Positions 24,781 through 32,983 of a DNA stretch of 64,000 nucleotides are shown here, piece after piece. The notes beneath the pieces were generated by a model. It was not told the origin of the DNA. It did not search any database and saw nothing but the letters and a program-made list of their open reading frames with translations. A program made the position numbers and the translations under genes. The stretch covers positions 142,618 through 206,617 of the forward strand of contig DAOUDG010000030.1 of the NCBI GenBank assembly GCA_034431435.1, read 5' to 3'. The first letter of the stretch is position 1. Each line of letters starts with the position of its first letter. This DNA comes from JAHCIE01 sp034431435 (GTDB lineage Bacteria > Chloroflexota > Anaerolineae > Epilineales > JAHCIE01).

Positions 24781-26535
24781 TTATTCGACCGACATGACAT
24801 AGAAGTAGTGCGGCTGCCCGCCGGCATGAATCTCGATGCGCAACGTGCCGAAGGGCAGAGTGGCGGCGCGAGTGCGCGCCTCTTCGGGGGCGAGGATGGC
24901 CACGGGCATGCCGTACCGACCGCGCAGTTGCTCGGCCAGCGCATCGGCAAAGGTGCGCGTTGCTTGAGGGGTCCTGTCCTGACCATAGTAGAGCGACAAG
25001 ACCTCGTAGTCGTCGATGCCCAGGCGGGCCAGAACGTCCAGCGTTACAGCCACGTCGCTCTCGCCAGCGGTGACAACATCGTCGTTCAGGATGCCAAGAA
25101 CCTGACCTTCCTTGACATCGACACCGTCAATGAGCACGCTACGGACGGCGTACGCCAGCTCCACCGTCTGCACGTGGCTGAGAGCATCCAGCATCGACTC
25201 GAGGTTCTGGGCCAGTTCCTGATCGTGGCGGATAGCGAGCATGGCCGCGATGCCCTGCGGGATGGTTTTGCTCGGCACGACGTGGACCCGCTTGTCCGTC
25301 AGTTCGGGGACCAGTTGCGCCGTCATGATGACGTTCTTGTTGTTGGGCAGCACGATGATGTCATCGGCGGCCACGCTGTTGATGGCCTTCAGTACGTCCT
25401 GAACGCTGGGGTTCATTGTCTGACCGCCGGCGATCACCTCGCTCGCGCCCATACTGTGGAAGATCTGGTCGAAGCCTGCGCCGGGAGCCACGGCGACGAT
25501 GGCGAAGTCGTGGAATGACTGGGGCTGGGCTGGCGCAACGGGCGCGGCAGTCTCCGCCAGTTTCGCCTCGCGACCCTCGCCCAGTGGGCGCGCCGAGAAG
25601 TCCTTGAACTGGCGGTCCATGTTGTCGATCTTGACCTTGACGAGGCTGCCTCGCGCGGTGGCGTAGCTCAGGGCCGCGCCAGGGTCGGGGGTGTGGATGT
25701 GAACCTTGATCATCTCGTCGTCGCCGACGACGACTGCCGAGCTACCGATCTTGAGCATGTCGCTGCGGAACTGGTCGAAGTTGAGTTGGCCTTCGACGAT
25801 GAACTCGGTGCAGTAGCCGTAGCCTTCAAGTTCATCCTGGCCGTTGGTGATGAAGTCCATGGTGAATGCCGGTGCGGCCTCCTGAGGCTCGGCGATTGTC
25901 ATGCCTGGGACGATGTAGGTAGTCTCGCCGCGCAGGTAGCGGGCCATCCCCTCCAGGAAGTAGTAGTAGCCCTGGCCGCCCGAGTCGACCACCCCCGCAT
26001 CGCGGAGCACTTTGAGATATTGCGGGGTGCGTGCCACGGACTCATCGGCGGCCTTGAGGGTCTGCTCCATGACGGACTGGGGCGTGGCAGTCTCCGGCAT
26101 GAGCATCGCCGCCTCGCCCGCCTCGCGGGCGACGGTCAGAATCGTGCCCTCGACGGGCTTGGTGACGCCCTGATAGGCGAATACCGAGGCCTGGCGCAGG
26201 GCCTCGGCCAGGTCGTGGCCGGTGAACTCTTTCTTATCCTTGAGCGCGCTGGCGTAGCCGCGCAGCAGCTGCGATAGGATGACGCCCGAATTGCCGCGCG
26301 AGCCGAATTGCGCGCCTCGGTAGATGCGCTGAGCGATTTCGCCCGCGTGGTGGCTCTGGTTATGGGCGACCTCATCGTGGGCGGCGCGCGCCGTCAACAG
26401 CATGTTGGTACCGGTATCACCATCGGGCACGGGAAAGACGTTGAGGGCGTTGACGGTCGCGGCGTGCCGCTCGAGCCAGGCCGTGCCGGCGGCGACCATG
26501 CGCCGCAGGTCCTGGCCATCCAGGGTGGCGCTCAT
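24781..26535 (-). CDS. fakA: Fatty-acid kinase FakA (DAK2-domain/YloV family)
   Basis: About 584 residues. The N-terminal DhaL-like ATP-binding domain shows NALNVFPVPDGDTGTNM (Mg-ATP site) and GSRGNSGVILSQLLRG. A central domain follows (GYCTEFIV, VGDDEMIKVHIHT) and a C-terminal EDD-like domain (QDVLKAINSVAADDIIVLPNNKNV). This order matches YloV/FakA of Firmicutes, which phosphorylates FakB-bound fatty acid. It overlaps the asp23 stop by 4 nt and is followed by two fakB-like genes, forming a complete kinase set. Confidence 0.92.
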   Translation of the reverse strand: MSATLDGQDLRRMVAAGTAWLERHAATVNALNVFPVPDGDTGTNMLLTARAAHDEVAHNQSHHAGEIAQRIYRGAQFGSRGNSGVILSQLLRGYASALKDKKEFTGHDLAEALRQASVFAYQGVTKPVEGTILTVAREAGEAAMLMPETATPQSVMEQTLKAADESVARTPQYLKVLRDAGVVDSGGQGYYYFLEGMARYLRGETTYIVPGMTIAEPQEAAPAFTMDFITNGQDELEGYGYCTEFIVEGQLNFDQFRSDMLKIGSSAVVVGDDEMIKVHIHTPDPGAALSYATARGSLVKVKIDNMDRQFKDFSARPLGEGREAKLAETAAPVAPAQPQSFHDFAIVAVAPGAGFDQIFHSMGASEVIAGGQTMNPSVQDVLKAINSVAADDIIVLPNNKNVIMTAQLVPELTDKRVHVVPSKTIPQGIAAMLAIRHDQELAQNLESMLDALSHVQTVELAYAVRSVLIDGVDVKEGQVLGILNDDVVTAGESDVAVTLDVLARLGIDDYEVLSLYYGQDRTPQATRTFADALAEQLRGRYGMPVAILAPEEARTRAATLPFGTLRIEIHAGGQPHYFYVMSVE

Positions 26536-26939
26536 CGAGCCCCCTTCTTGCGTGGCTCGGTCATGCGTAGGCCCTGGACGTGGACGTTGACGCGGCTGAC
26601 AGGAATGCCGAGGGACTTCTCGACGCGATACTTGACGGTACGCATGATCTGCTGGGCGACCTCGGAGATGCGCGTGCCATACTGGATGATGACGTACAGG
26701 TCGATGATGAACTGGTCGTTGCTGTGCTGCACGCGAACGCCGCGATGGAGGTCGCGGTTGAGCAACTCGGCAATGCCGCCCCGCAGATCGGGTGAGGCCA
26801 TGCCAACGACGCCATACGACTTGACGACGGCGGCGCTCGCCAGGTGCGCCACCGCCGTTGGAGAGATGTCGATGCGGCCGAGGTCGGTCTGAGTCAGGGA
26901 TGTGTGAGGCGGCTGAGTAAGCGAGGTATCTTCTGTCAT
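26532..26939 (-). CDS. Asp23/Gls24 family protein, copy 1
   Basis: About 135 residues. The core LGRIDISPTAVAHLASAAVVKSYGVVGMA with IDLYVIIQYGTRISEVAQQIMRTVKYRVEKSLG and the ending SRVNVHVQGLRM fit the Asp23 (YloU) domain. In Firmicutes yloU sits between rpmB and yloV/fakA, exactly the order here. Role: envelope-associated factor, poorly defined. It is divergent from rpmB and overlaps the fakA start. Confidence 0.92.
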   Translation of the reverse strand: MTEDTSLTQPPHTSLTQTDLGRIDISPTAVAHLASAAVVKSYGVVGMASPDLRGGIAELLNRDLHRGVRVQHSNDQFIIDLYVIIQYGTRISEVAQQIMRTVKYRVEKSLGIPVSRVNVHVQGLRMTEPRKKGAR

Positions 26940-26956
26940 GGAGCCTTCACTGGAAT

Positions 26957-26985
26957 TTGCCTGTCAAAGCCAGGCAGCCTATAAT
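26957..26985 (+). promoter_or_regulatory. Promoter of rpmB
   Basis: TTGCCT (26957-26962), 17-nt spacer, perfect TATAAT (26980-26985). The sequence ATAATA here also reads as a TATTAT -10 on the opposite strand, so the asp23-fakA promoter may overlap it. Confidence 0.65.
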
Positions 26986-27010
26986 ATCCCGATGTCGAGG
27001 AGGTGTGACT

Positions 27011-27193
27011 ATGGCGATCTGTCAGATGTGCGGCAAGAGCCGGCAATACGGCCATAACGTGAGCTTTTCGAAGCGCCGCACGAACCGCGACTGGAAGCCG
27101 AATGTGCGGCGGGCAACGGTCACCGTCAATGGCTCGGAGAAGCGCATCAACGTGTGCATGAAGTGCTTGAAGACGCTGCGCAAGACGGCCTGA
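27011..27193 (+). CDS. rpmB: Ribosomal protein bL28, zinc-binding type
   Basis: 60 residues starting MAICQMCGKSRQYGHNVSFSK at 27011. GAGGAGGTG precedes the ATG. CQMC and CMKC give a four-cysteine zinc site (C+ form). Structural component of the large subunit. It is divergent from asp23-fakA, the arrangement seen in Firmicutes. Confidence 0.97.
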   Translation: MAICQMCGKSRQYGHNVSFSKRRTNRDWKPNVRRATVTVNGSEKRINVCMKCLKTLRKTA

Positions 27194-27219
27194 AGCAAAC
27201 ACAAAAGCCTTTCAGTCTG

Positions 27220-27248
27220 ACCCCCGCTTTCCTTGTGAAAGCGGGGGT
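27220..27248. terminator. Terminator-like hairpin between rpmB and rlmN
   Basis: Perfect 12-bp stem (ACCCCCGCTTTC 27220-27231 and 27237-27248) with a 5-nt loop between convergent genes. There is no T-run on the plus side; on the minus side a TTTT run lies about 15 nt beyond. Confidence 0.7.
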
Positions 27249-27319
27249 CCGCGTTACTATACACACACTTGGCTGACTTCGCAAATAATGGGACCACGGA
27301 TGACCGACGACCGCGAAGC

Positions 27320-28489
27320 TCAGCCGCTGGTTGGTGGTCGCTGGTCGGTGGTCGCAATCAGCGCTGGGTTGATGCTGGTTGGGCGGCCACCGACTACCTG
27401 GGTACGCAGCTGCCCGCAGCCGGCCTGTACGTCGATGCCGCGCCGCATGCGTAGTGTGGTGGGGATGCCGCGCGCTGCCAGGGCATCCCGGAACTGGAGC
27501 GAGCGGGCGGGCGTGGGTGTCTTGCCGTCGTAGCCGGCAGTGGGGTTGAGGGGAATCAGGTTGACGTGGACCAGCAGGCCGCGCAGCAGGTCGGCCAGCC
27601 GCTCGGCCTGCTGCGGCGTGTCGTTGACGCCCTGGATGAGCACCCATTCGACCGTCAGGCGGCGGCCCGTCTTGGCGACGTAATCGCGGGCGGCGGCGAT
27701 GATGTCAGCCAGGGCATAGCGGGTGTTGATGGGCACGATGGCGTTGCGAACATCGTCGGTCGCGCCGTGGATGGACAGGGCGAGGTTGACGGGCAGGTCT
27801 TGCTCGGCCAGCCGGCGCATCCCCGGTACGAGGCCGACGGTAGAGATGGTAATGCGTCGCGCCCCCAGGTTGAAGCCGTGGGGGTCGTGGAGTGTTGCCA
27901 CAGAGCGCCACACAGCGTTAAAGTTGGCGAGCGGCTCGCCCATGCCCATGTACACAACATTCGTGACCCGCCCGCCCTCGCGGCGGAGCATGCGCTCGGC
28001 GTGCAAGACCTGGGCGACAATCTCGCCGGGGGTCAGGTTGCGCAGCAGGCCCATCTGGCCGGTGGCACAGAAGACGCAGCCCATCGCGCAGCCAACCTGC
28101 GAGGAGATGCATACGGTATGGCGGCCCGCCCCGCGCGCCATGCCCTCGTCCGCGTCGGCCACGGCGGCCGCCTCGTCCTCATAGTGCATCAAAACGCTCT
28201 CGACCAGCTGGCCGTCCCGCAGCCGAAACAGGAACTTCTGGGCCATACGGTCGGCCGACCACGTCTCGACGACTGGCTCGACCATATCGATGACCGCACT
28301 CTCGGCCAGCTGGGCGCGCAGGGATTTAGGCAGGCTGGTCATAGCGTCGAAATCGGTGGCAAGCTGGCGGTATAGCCAATCCCACACCTGGCGGGCGCGG
28401 AAGCGCGGCTCGCCCAGGGAGGCCATGAAGGCTTCCAACTCGGCCGGGCTAAGGTCCAGTAGGCGGGTTCCGTCGTTCGTCATGGGCAT
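27320..28489 (-). CDS. rlmN: Dual-specificity 23S rRNA/tRNA adenine-C2 methyltransferase RlmN
   Basis: Radical-SAM enzyme methylating 23S rRNA A2503 and tRNA A37. Visible are the cluster motif CAMGCVFCATG, the YMGMGEPLANF loop, ITISTVGLVPGM, LALSIHGA and the C-terminal catalytic cysteine region (RRGIDVQAGCGQLR). The start at 28489 (MPMTNDGTRLLDL) is preferred, giving about 389 residues; a longer frame runs across a terminator hairpin. The last 25 or so residues after GCGQLR have no family counterpart and are partly encoded by a GGTCGGTGGTCG repeat. Confidence 0.95.
   Translation of the reverse strand: MPMTNDGTRLLDLSPAELEAFMASLGEPRFRARQVWDWLYRQLATDFDAMTSLPKSLRAQLAESAVIDMVEPVVETWSADRMAQKFLFRLRDGQLVESVLMHYEDEAAAVADADEGMARGAGRHTVCISSQVGCAMGCVFCATGQMGLLRNLTPGEIVAQVLHAERMLRREGGRVTNVVYMGMGEPLANFNAVWRSVATLHDPHGFNLGARRITISTVGLVPGMRRLAEQDLPVNLALSIHGATDDVRNAIVPINTRYALADIIAAARDYVAKTGRRLTVEWVLIQGVNDTPQQAERLADLLRGLLVHVNLIPLNPTAGYDGKTPTPARSLQFRDALAARGIPTTLRMRRGIDVQAGCGQLRTQVVGGRPTSINPALIATTDQRPPTSG
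27329..27354. repeat. GGTGGTCG-type repeat inside the 3' end of rlmN
   Basis: Tandem-like GGTTGGTGGTCGC and TGGTCGGTGGTCGC units. It encodes the tail of RlmN on the minus strand and shares a 12-mer with the repeat at 15435-15446. Confidence 0.55.
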
Positions 28490-28501
28490 GTCCAATAAAG
28501 A

Positions 28502-28530
28502 GCGTCGTGGCGCGCTGCGCGCCACGACGC
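28502..28530 (-). terminator. Intrinsic-type terminator of the YugP-like gene
   Basis: Perfect 13-bp stem (GCGTCGTGGCGCG 28502-28514 and 28518-28530) with a 3-nt loop, followed on the minus strand by TCTTTATT. It sits 12 nt before the preferred rlmN start, so rlmN transcription either reads through it or begins nearby. Confidence 0.65.
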
Positions 28531-28550
28531 CTTCCTTTGGCTGGTCACGC

Positions 28551-29246
28551 TCAGCTGCGGCGGCTGGAGCCACCCACGCGCGTGATCCAGTAGAGCAGGG
28601 TCAGCAGCGAGGCGGCCGCCGCGGCGATGTAGGTCCAGGCGGCGGAGGTAAGAACCTCCTTGGCCCCGGCCAGTTCCTGGCCCGCCAGCAGGCCCGACTG
28701 GTCCATCATGCGCATGGCGCGGCGGCTGGCGTCGAACTCGACAGGCAAGGTGATCAGGGAGAAGACAAAGCCCGCGCCGAAGAGAATCACGCCCAGCCAG
28801 GCGAGGGGCGTCATCTGTAGCAGCAAGCCGCCAATGATGATCCAGATGCCGAAGGAACTACCGATGTTGGCGACGGGGACCAGAGCCGAACGCAGGCGCA
28901 GCGCGCCGTAGTTCTCCTTGTCCTGGAGGGCATGGCCCATCTCATGGGCAGCGATGCCCACCGAGGCGACACTAGGCACACCATAGACCTGGGGCGACAG
29001 GCGTAGCACCTTTGCGCGCGGATCGTAGTGGTCAGACAACATGCCCTGCGACTGCTCGACCTGGATGTTGTTCAGGCCGTTGGAGTCGAGGAGATAGCGA
29101 GCGGCCTGGGAGCCTGTAATGCCGCGCGAGTTGGGTACGTTGCTCCACTTACTGTAGGATGACTTCACCTTCCACTGCGCCCACATAGTGAAGGCGAGCG
29201 CAGGTAGAATCATGATCAGATAGAGCGGGTCAATACCAAAGCGCAT
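28551..29246 (-). CDS. YugP-like membrane zinc metallopeptidase
   Basis: About 231 residues. An N-terminal TM (about 7-24) is followed by the catalytic HEMGHALQ (HExxH) segment, two or three further TM helices (VPVANIGSSFGIWIIIGGLL, WLGVILFGAGFVFSLITL) and the third-ligand region PVEFDASRRAM. This matches the neutral zinc metallopeptidase YugP family. The substrate is unknown; related HtpX-like enzymes degrade damaged membrane proteins. Confidence 0.9.
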   Translation of the reverse strand: MRFGIDPLYLIMILPALAFTMWAQWKVKSSYSKWSNVPNSRGITGSQAARYLLDSNGLNNIQVEQSQGMLSDHYDPRAKVLRLSPQVYGVPSVASVGIAAHEMGHALQDKENYGALRLRSALVPVANIGSSFGIWIIIGGLLLQMTPLAWLGVILFGAGFVFSLITLPVEFDASRRAMRMMDQSGLLAGQELAGAKEVLTSAAWTYIAAAAASLLTLLYWITRVGGSSRRS

Positions 29247-29377
29247 CTAACTTCACCTCCATGACTCAACTGCCCCTCAGGGCGTCATTGCTGCTGTACA
29301 CTCTTATAGATGCAAGTATACCGAGGAATCGTACCCAGCGCCCCAGTCCCAGCCCCACATTTGGCCGACATAATGGC

Positions 29378-30184
29378 TCACTCTAGCCCACAGGCGGCGC
29401 GCCAGGCTGCGCGCAGGGTGGCAATATCGTCGTAGATAAGATCGGGCGTCAGGCCAGACCTCGCCAGATCGTCGCGGTTATGCACGCCGCTCAGCAGGAA
29501 GATTGAGCGCAAACCGGCTCGCGCCGCCCCTTCGATGTCGGTGTCCAGGCGGTCACCAACCATGGCCGTTGCCGTCGGGTGCGTGCCCATGCTGTGGACG
29601 GTCTGGGTGAAGATGCCAATTTCGGGCTTGCCAATGATAATGGGTTTCACGTCCGTCGCGGCTTCGAGAAAGGCCAGTAGGGAGCCGTTGCCGGGGATGA
29701 TGCCCTCGGCGGAGGGGAAGGTCTTGTCGGCATTGGTGCCGATGAAGCGCGCCCCATCCCGAATGGCGAGGCTGGCCCGCTTGAGCTTCTCGTAGGTGGC
29801 TGTCCAGTCGATACCGACGACGACGTAGTCAGCGGGGCGATCATCGACCAGGACGAAGCCCTTATCCTGGAGAGCGACGCGCACCCCGTCCAGGCCGATG
29901 GGCAGAATCCGGGCGCCCTGCGGCGCAACCTGGCTGAGATACTCGGCGGTTGCGGCCGAACTAGTCATAATGTTGGCGGCGGGAACATCGATGCCCATCG
30001 TAGCCAGCTTCGCCGCGAACTGGGTCTGGGTCAGGGAGGCGTTGTTGGTCAGCAGGCGATAGGGGATGGCGTGGGCAGTCAGATCGGCCAGAAGCTCGCG
30101 CGCGCCGGGGATAACGTCCAGGCCGCGATAGAGCACACCGTCCATGTCGAACACGAAGGCCTGGATGGTAGCAAGGTTGAGCAT
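29378..30184 (-). CDS. HAD-IIA family phosphatase (NagD/PGPase-like)
   Basis: About 268 residues. Motif I FDMDGVLYRG, motif II LLTNNASLTQ, motif III lysine in IIIGKPE and motif IV GDRLDTDIEGAARAG; the cap lies between motifs II and III, the HAD-IIA pattern. It dephosphorylates nucleotides or phosphoglycolate-like metabolites; the exact substrate is not predictable. Starts 21 nt after recJ and is probably cotranscribed with it. Confidence 0.9.
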   Translation of the reverse strand: MLNLATIQAFVFDMDGVLYRGLDVIPGARELLADLTAHAIPYRLLTNNASLTQTQFAAKLATMGIDVPAANIMTSSAATAEYLSQVAPQGARILPIGLDGVRVALQDKGFVLVDDRPADYVVVGIDWTATYEKLKRASLAIRDGARFIGTNADKTFPSAEGIIPGNGSLLAFLEAATDVKPIIIGKPEIGIFTQTVHSMGTHPTATAMVGDRLDTDIEGAARAGLRSIFLLSGVHNRDDLARSGLTPDLIYDDIATLRAAWRAACGLE

Positions 30185-30205
30185 GGGATGTCCTGGGGGT
30201 GGCTG

Positions 30206-31921
30206 CTAGTGCGGCATCGCCTGGCCGGGCCGTACGTCGCGCACGTTCAGCTGGAGGTGCGTCGAGCCGTTCCAGCGATTAGCCTCGACCTGGTAGGCAA
30301 TATCAACGATGGGCGGAAGATCACCGAGCCTTTCAGCCTGCCGGAAGGCGATGGCTTCGCGGGTGTCGCCCTGGGCGTCGCTGAGGGTCAGCTTGAGATG
30401 GTTGCCGCCCACGATGCGCGCCTCGCGCACGGCCAGGTTCAGGCTGGCCGCGATGGGAGGGCCATTGTGTTGGCCGAAGGGGGCGAGGCGGTCGAGGGCG
30501 GGCAGTACACCCGTCTGGATGTCGGCGAGGGGTACGACAGCGTCGATGGTGAGCGTCGGGACGGGTGGCGAGTCGAGCGCGGTGTCCACCAGGGCGCGCA
30601 GGCGTGTCTCAAGCTCAGCCAGGTGCTCGCTACGGATAGTGAAGCCCGCCGCCGCCTTGTGGCCGCCGTAGCGGACGAAGAGATCGCGGCACTCATCGAG
30701 CGTCGCCACGGCGTTCACCTGGGGAATGCTCCGCATCGAGCCGCGGCTCGTCTCCTCGCTCAGTTCGAGGACAACCGCAGGGCGATAGAATTCCTCCATC
30801 AGGCGATTGGCGACCAGTCCGACGACGCCCGACGGGTAGTCGGACGAGGCGACGAAAATGAGGCGGCTATCCTGCAACTGGAGCAGGGCCAGAGGTTGGG
30901 CGATGCTCAGGGTCTTCTCCGTGAGGGCCTGCCGCTGACGGTTCTGCTCCTCCAGCTTGGCGGCGAGAGCCTCGGCGCGGTCGGGGCGCGGCGTCATGAG
31001 CAGGTGGTAGCTGGTCATGGCGTGCTCGAGGCGACCGGCGGCATTCAGGCGCGGGCTGATGGTATAGCTCAAGGCGTCGACGCCAATGTGTCCCGGTTCC
31101 AGGCGCGCCGCGCGAAACAGCGCGCGCAGGCCAGCGCGCCGGGTCTGATTGATGACGGGAAGACCGCGCCGCACCAGCAGGCGGTTCTCCTCGGTCAGTG
31201 GGGCCATGTCGGCCACGGTTCCCAGCGCGACGAGGTCAAGGAGATCGTCACTGGTCAACTCACCCCGGCGTCGGCCGAGGGGCGTGCCCTCATCCACCAT
31301 GAACAGCGCCTGCGCCAGCTTGTAGGCCAGGCCGACGCCAGCCAGGTTCTTGGTGGGATACGTGCAGCGCGGTTGACGCGGGCAGATAATGGCGGTGGCG
31401 GCGGTGGGCAGCGGCTCGGCTGGCTCGTGGTGGTCGGTGATGATGATGTCGAGGCCGAGACGGCGGCCATGAATGACTTCGGTATGGGAACGAATACCGC
31501 AGTCGACGGTCACGACGACCTTGAATCCCTCTCGAGCTAACTTTTCGAGCGCCGCCTGATTGACGCCGTAACCTTCCTCAAAGCGGTCCGGGATGTATGG
31601 GCGCACCTCTGCGCCGAGGACGTGCAGGGTATGCACCAGCAGGGCCGTGGCGGTCACGCCGTCCACGTCGTAATCGCCATAGACCGCGATTGGCTCGCCC
31701 CGGCGGATGGCCTCCCGCAGCCGCCGCACCGCGTCTTGCATGCCGCGCATGGCAAAGGGATTGGTGTCGGTGGCGCCCCCATCCAGGAAAGCGCGGGCGG
31801 TGGGCGGGTCCGTGTAGCCGCGATTGTAGAGCGCCTGGGCGACCAGACGCGGCAGGTCGGGGAAGGCGTCCAGGTACTCGTGGGGCGCGGGCGGGGCGAT
31901 CAGCCAATCCTTGTGTTTCAA
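30206..31921 (-). CDS. recJ: Single-stranded-DNA exonuclease RecJ
   Basis: About 571 residues. DHH phosphoesterase motifs are present: YGDYDVDGVTA, VDCGIRS, ITDHHEP and GTVADMAPL. The DHHA1 domain contains the glycine-rich RYGGHKAAAGFTI, and the C-terminal OB-like region ends the protein. The start codon is TTG at 31921, with GAGGAG 7 nt upstream. 5'-3' ssDNA exonuclease used in repair and recombination. A TATAAT box precedes it at 31945-31950. Confidence 0.95.
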   Translation of the reverse strand: MKHKDWLIAPPAPHEYLDAFPDLPRLVAQALYNRGYTDPPTARAFLDGGATDTNPFAMRGMQDAVRRLREAIRRGEPIAVYGDYDVDGVTATALLVHTLHVLGAEVRPYIPDRFEEGYGVNQAALEKLAREGFKVVVTVDCGIRSHTEVIHGRRLGLDIIITDHHEPAEPLPTAATAIICPRQPRCTYPTKNLAGVGLAYKLAQALFMVDEGTPLGRRRGELTSDDLLDLVALGTVADMAPLTEENRLLVRRGLPVINQTRRAGLRALFRAARLEPGHIGVDALSYTISPRLNAAGRLEHAMTSYHLLMTPRPDRAEALAAKLEEQNRQRQALTEKTLSIAQPLALLQLQDSRLIFVASSDYPSGVVGLVANRLMEEFYRPAVVLELSEETSRGSMRSIPQVNAVATLDECRDLFVRYGGHKAAAGFTIRSEHLAELETRLRALVDTALDSPPVPTLTIDAVVPLADIQTGVLPALDRLAPFGQHNGPPIAASLNLAVREARIVGGNHLKLTLSDAQGDTREAIAFRQAERLGDLPPIVDIAYQVEANRWNGSTHLQLNVRDVRPGQAMPH

Positions 31922-31944
31922 CGGGGCGCTCCTCTGCGTGGGGC

Positions 31945-31973
31945 ATTATAGGCGATTCGGGGTCGCCGGTCTA
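31945..31973 (-). promoter_or_regulatory. Promoter of recJ
   Basis: Minus strand TAGACC (31968-31973), 17-nt spacer, TATAAT (31945-31950), just upstream of the TTG start at 31921. Confidence 0.55.
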
Positions 31974-31984
31974 GTGCCGCGATG

Positions 31985-31993
31985 TGCTACAAT
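31985..31993 (+). promoter_or_regulatory. Extended -10 promoter of fmt
   Basis: TGCTACAAT, with TACAAT at 31988-31993. The predicted start near 32000 leaves a leader of only about 9 nt, containing the AGGAGG site at 31999-32004. Confidence 0.55.
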
Positions 31994-32008
31994 AGTGCAG
32001 GAGGAACC

Positions 32009-32941
32009 ATGCGCCGTATTGTTTTCATGGGCACGCCCGACTTCGCCGTGCCCAGTCTCGAAGTATTGTTGAGCCTGCCCGATGCGGCGGTGGTAGGCGT
32101 CTACACGCAGCCCGACCGACCGGCCGGTCGGGGTGGCCGGGTGCAGTCGTCGCCTGTCAAGCGAGTGGCGTTGCGCGAGGGCATCCCCGTCTATCAGCCG
32201 CTCGGCTTCCGCAAGCGTGCGGAGAATGTCGACTTGTTGCGTGACCTGCGCCCCGACCTGCTGGTCGTCGTGGCCTATGGCCTCATTCTCCCGCCGTCGG
32301 TGCTGGCCATTCCGCCGATGGGCAGCCTCAACGTGCATGCCTCGCTGCTGCCGCGCTGGCGCGGGGCTGCGCCCATCACCTTCGCCTTGCTCGAGGGTGA
32401 TGCGGTGACGGGCGTGACCATCATGCTGATGGATGAGGGAATGGATACGGGGCCGATACTGACACTGGCCCAGGAGCCAGTTCGCGCCGACGATACAACG
32501 GCCAGCCTGAGTGAGCGTCTGGCGCGCCTGGGCGCGGCGACGCTGTGGGAGACGCTGCCGCGTTGGGCGTCGGGTCAGCTCACGCCTACCCCGCAGCCGG
32601 AGGTGGGTGTAACCTATACGCGCCTGGTGAGGAAGGAGGACGGCCGCATTGACTGGTCACACCCGGCGGCCGCCATCGAGCGAGCTGTGCGCGCCTACCA
32701 GCCCTGGCCGACGGCTTTCACCCTCTGGAAGGGCGAGCCGCTCAAGGTGCTCAAGGCGACGGCGCTGCCGGGCGCGGGCGCGCCGGGGACTGTGGTCGCC
32801 GCGCCGGGCGGGGTAGCTGTCACGACCGGGGAGGGGCTGCTACGACTGGACGAGGTGCAACCGGCCGGGCGGCGGCCCATGCCGGGCAAGGCGTTTGTGA
32901 ATGGCGCGCCCGGTTTCGTGGGCGCGACACTGTCGGAGTAA
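32009..32941 (+). CDS. fmt: Methionyl-tRNA formyltransferase
   Basis: About 310 residues, starting MRRIVFMGTPDFAVP with AGGAGG 4 nt upstream. It transfers formyl from 10-formyl-THF to initiator Met-tRNA. Visible are the formyl-transfer core NVHASLLPRWRGAAPI (N, H) and the SLLPRWRG loop, MDEGMDTGPIL (catalytic D) and the C-terminal OB-like domain (KEDGRIDWSHPA). It is not linked to def here; recJ is divergent. Confidence 0.96.
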   Translation: MRRIVFMGTPDFAVPSLEVLLSLPDAAVVGVYTQPDRPAGRGGRVQSSPVKRVALREGIPVYQPLGFRKRAENVDLLRDLRPDLLVVVAYGLILPPSVLAIPPMGSLNVHASLLPRWRGAAPITFALLEGDAVTGVTIMLMDEGMDTGPILTLAQEPVRADDTTASLSERLARLGAATLWETLPRWASGQLTPTPQPEVGVTYTRLVRKEDGRIDWSHPAAAIERAVRAYQPWPTAFTLWKGEPLKVLKATALPGAGAPGTVVAAPGGVAVTTGEGLLRLDEVQPAGRRPMPGKAFVNGAPGFVGATLSE

Positions 32942-32983
32942 GAGAGACGGACAAGAGCCAGAGGACACTATCACGGAGGCTAC

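Noticed and set aside
30071..31540. 489-codon plus-strand frame antisense to recJ
   Set aside because: No family signature; the overlapping RecJ shows all DHH motifs.
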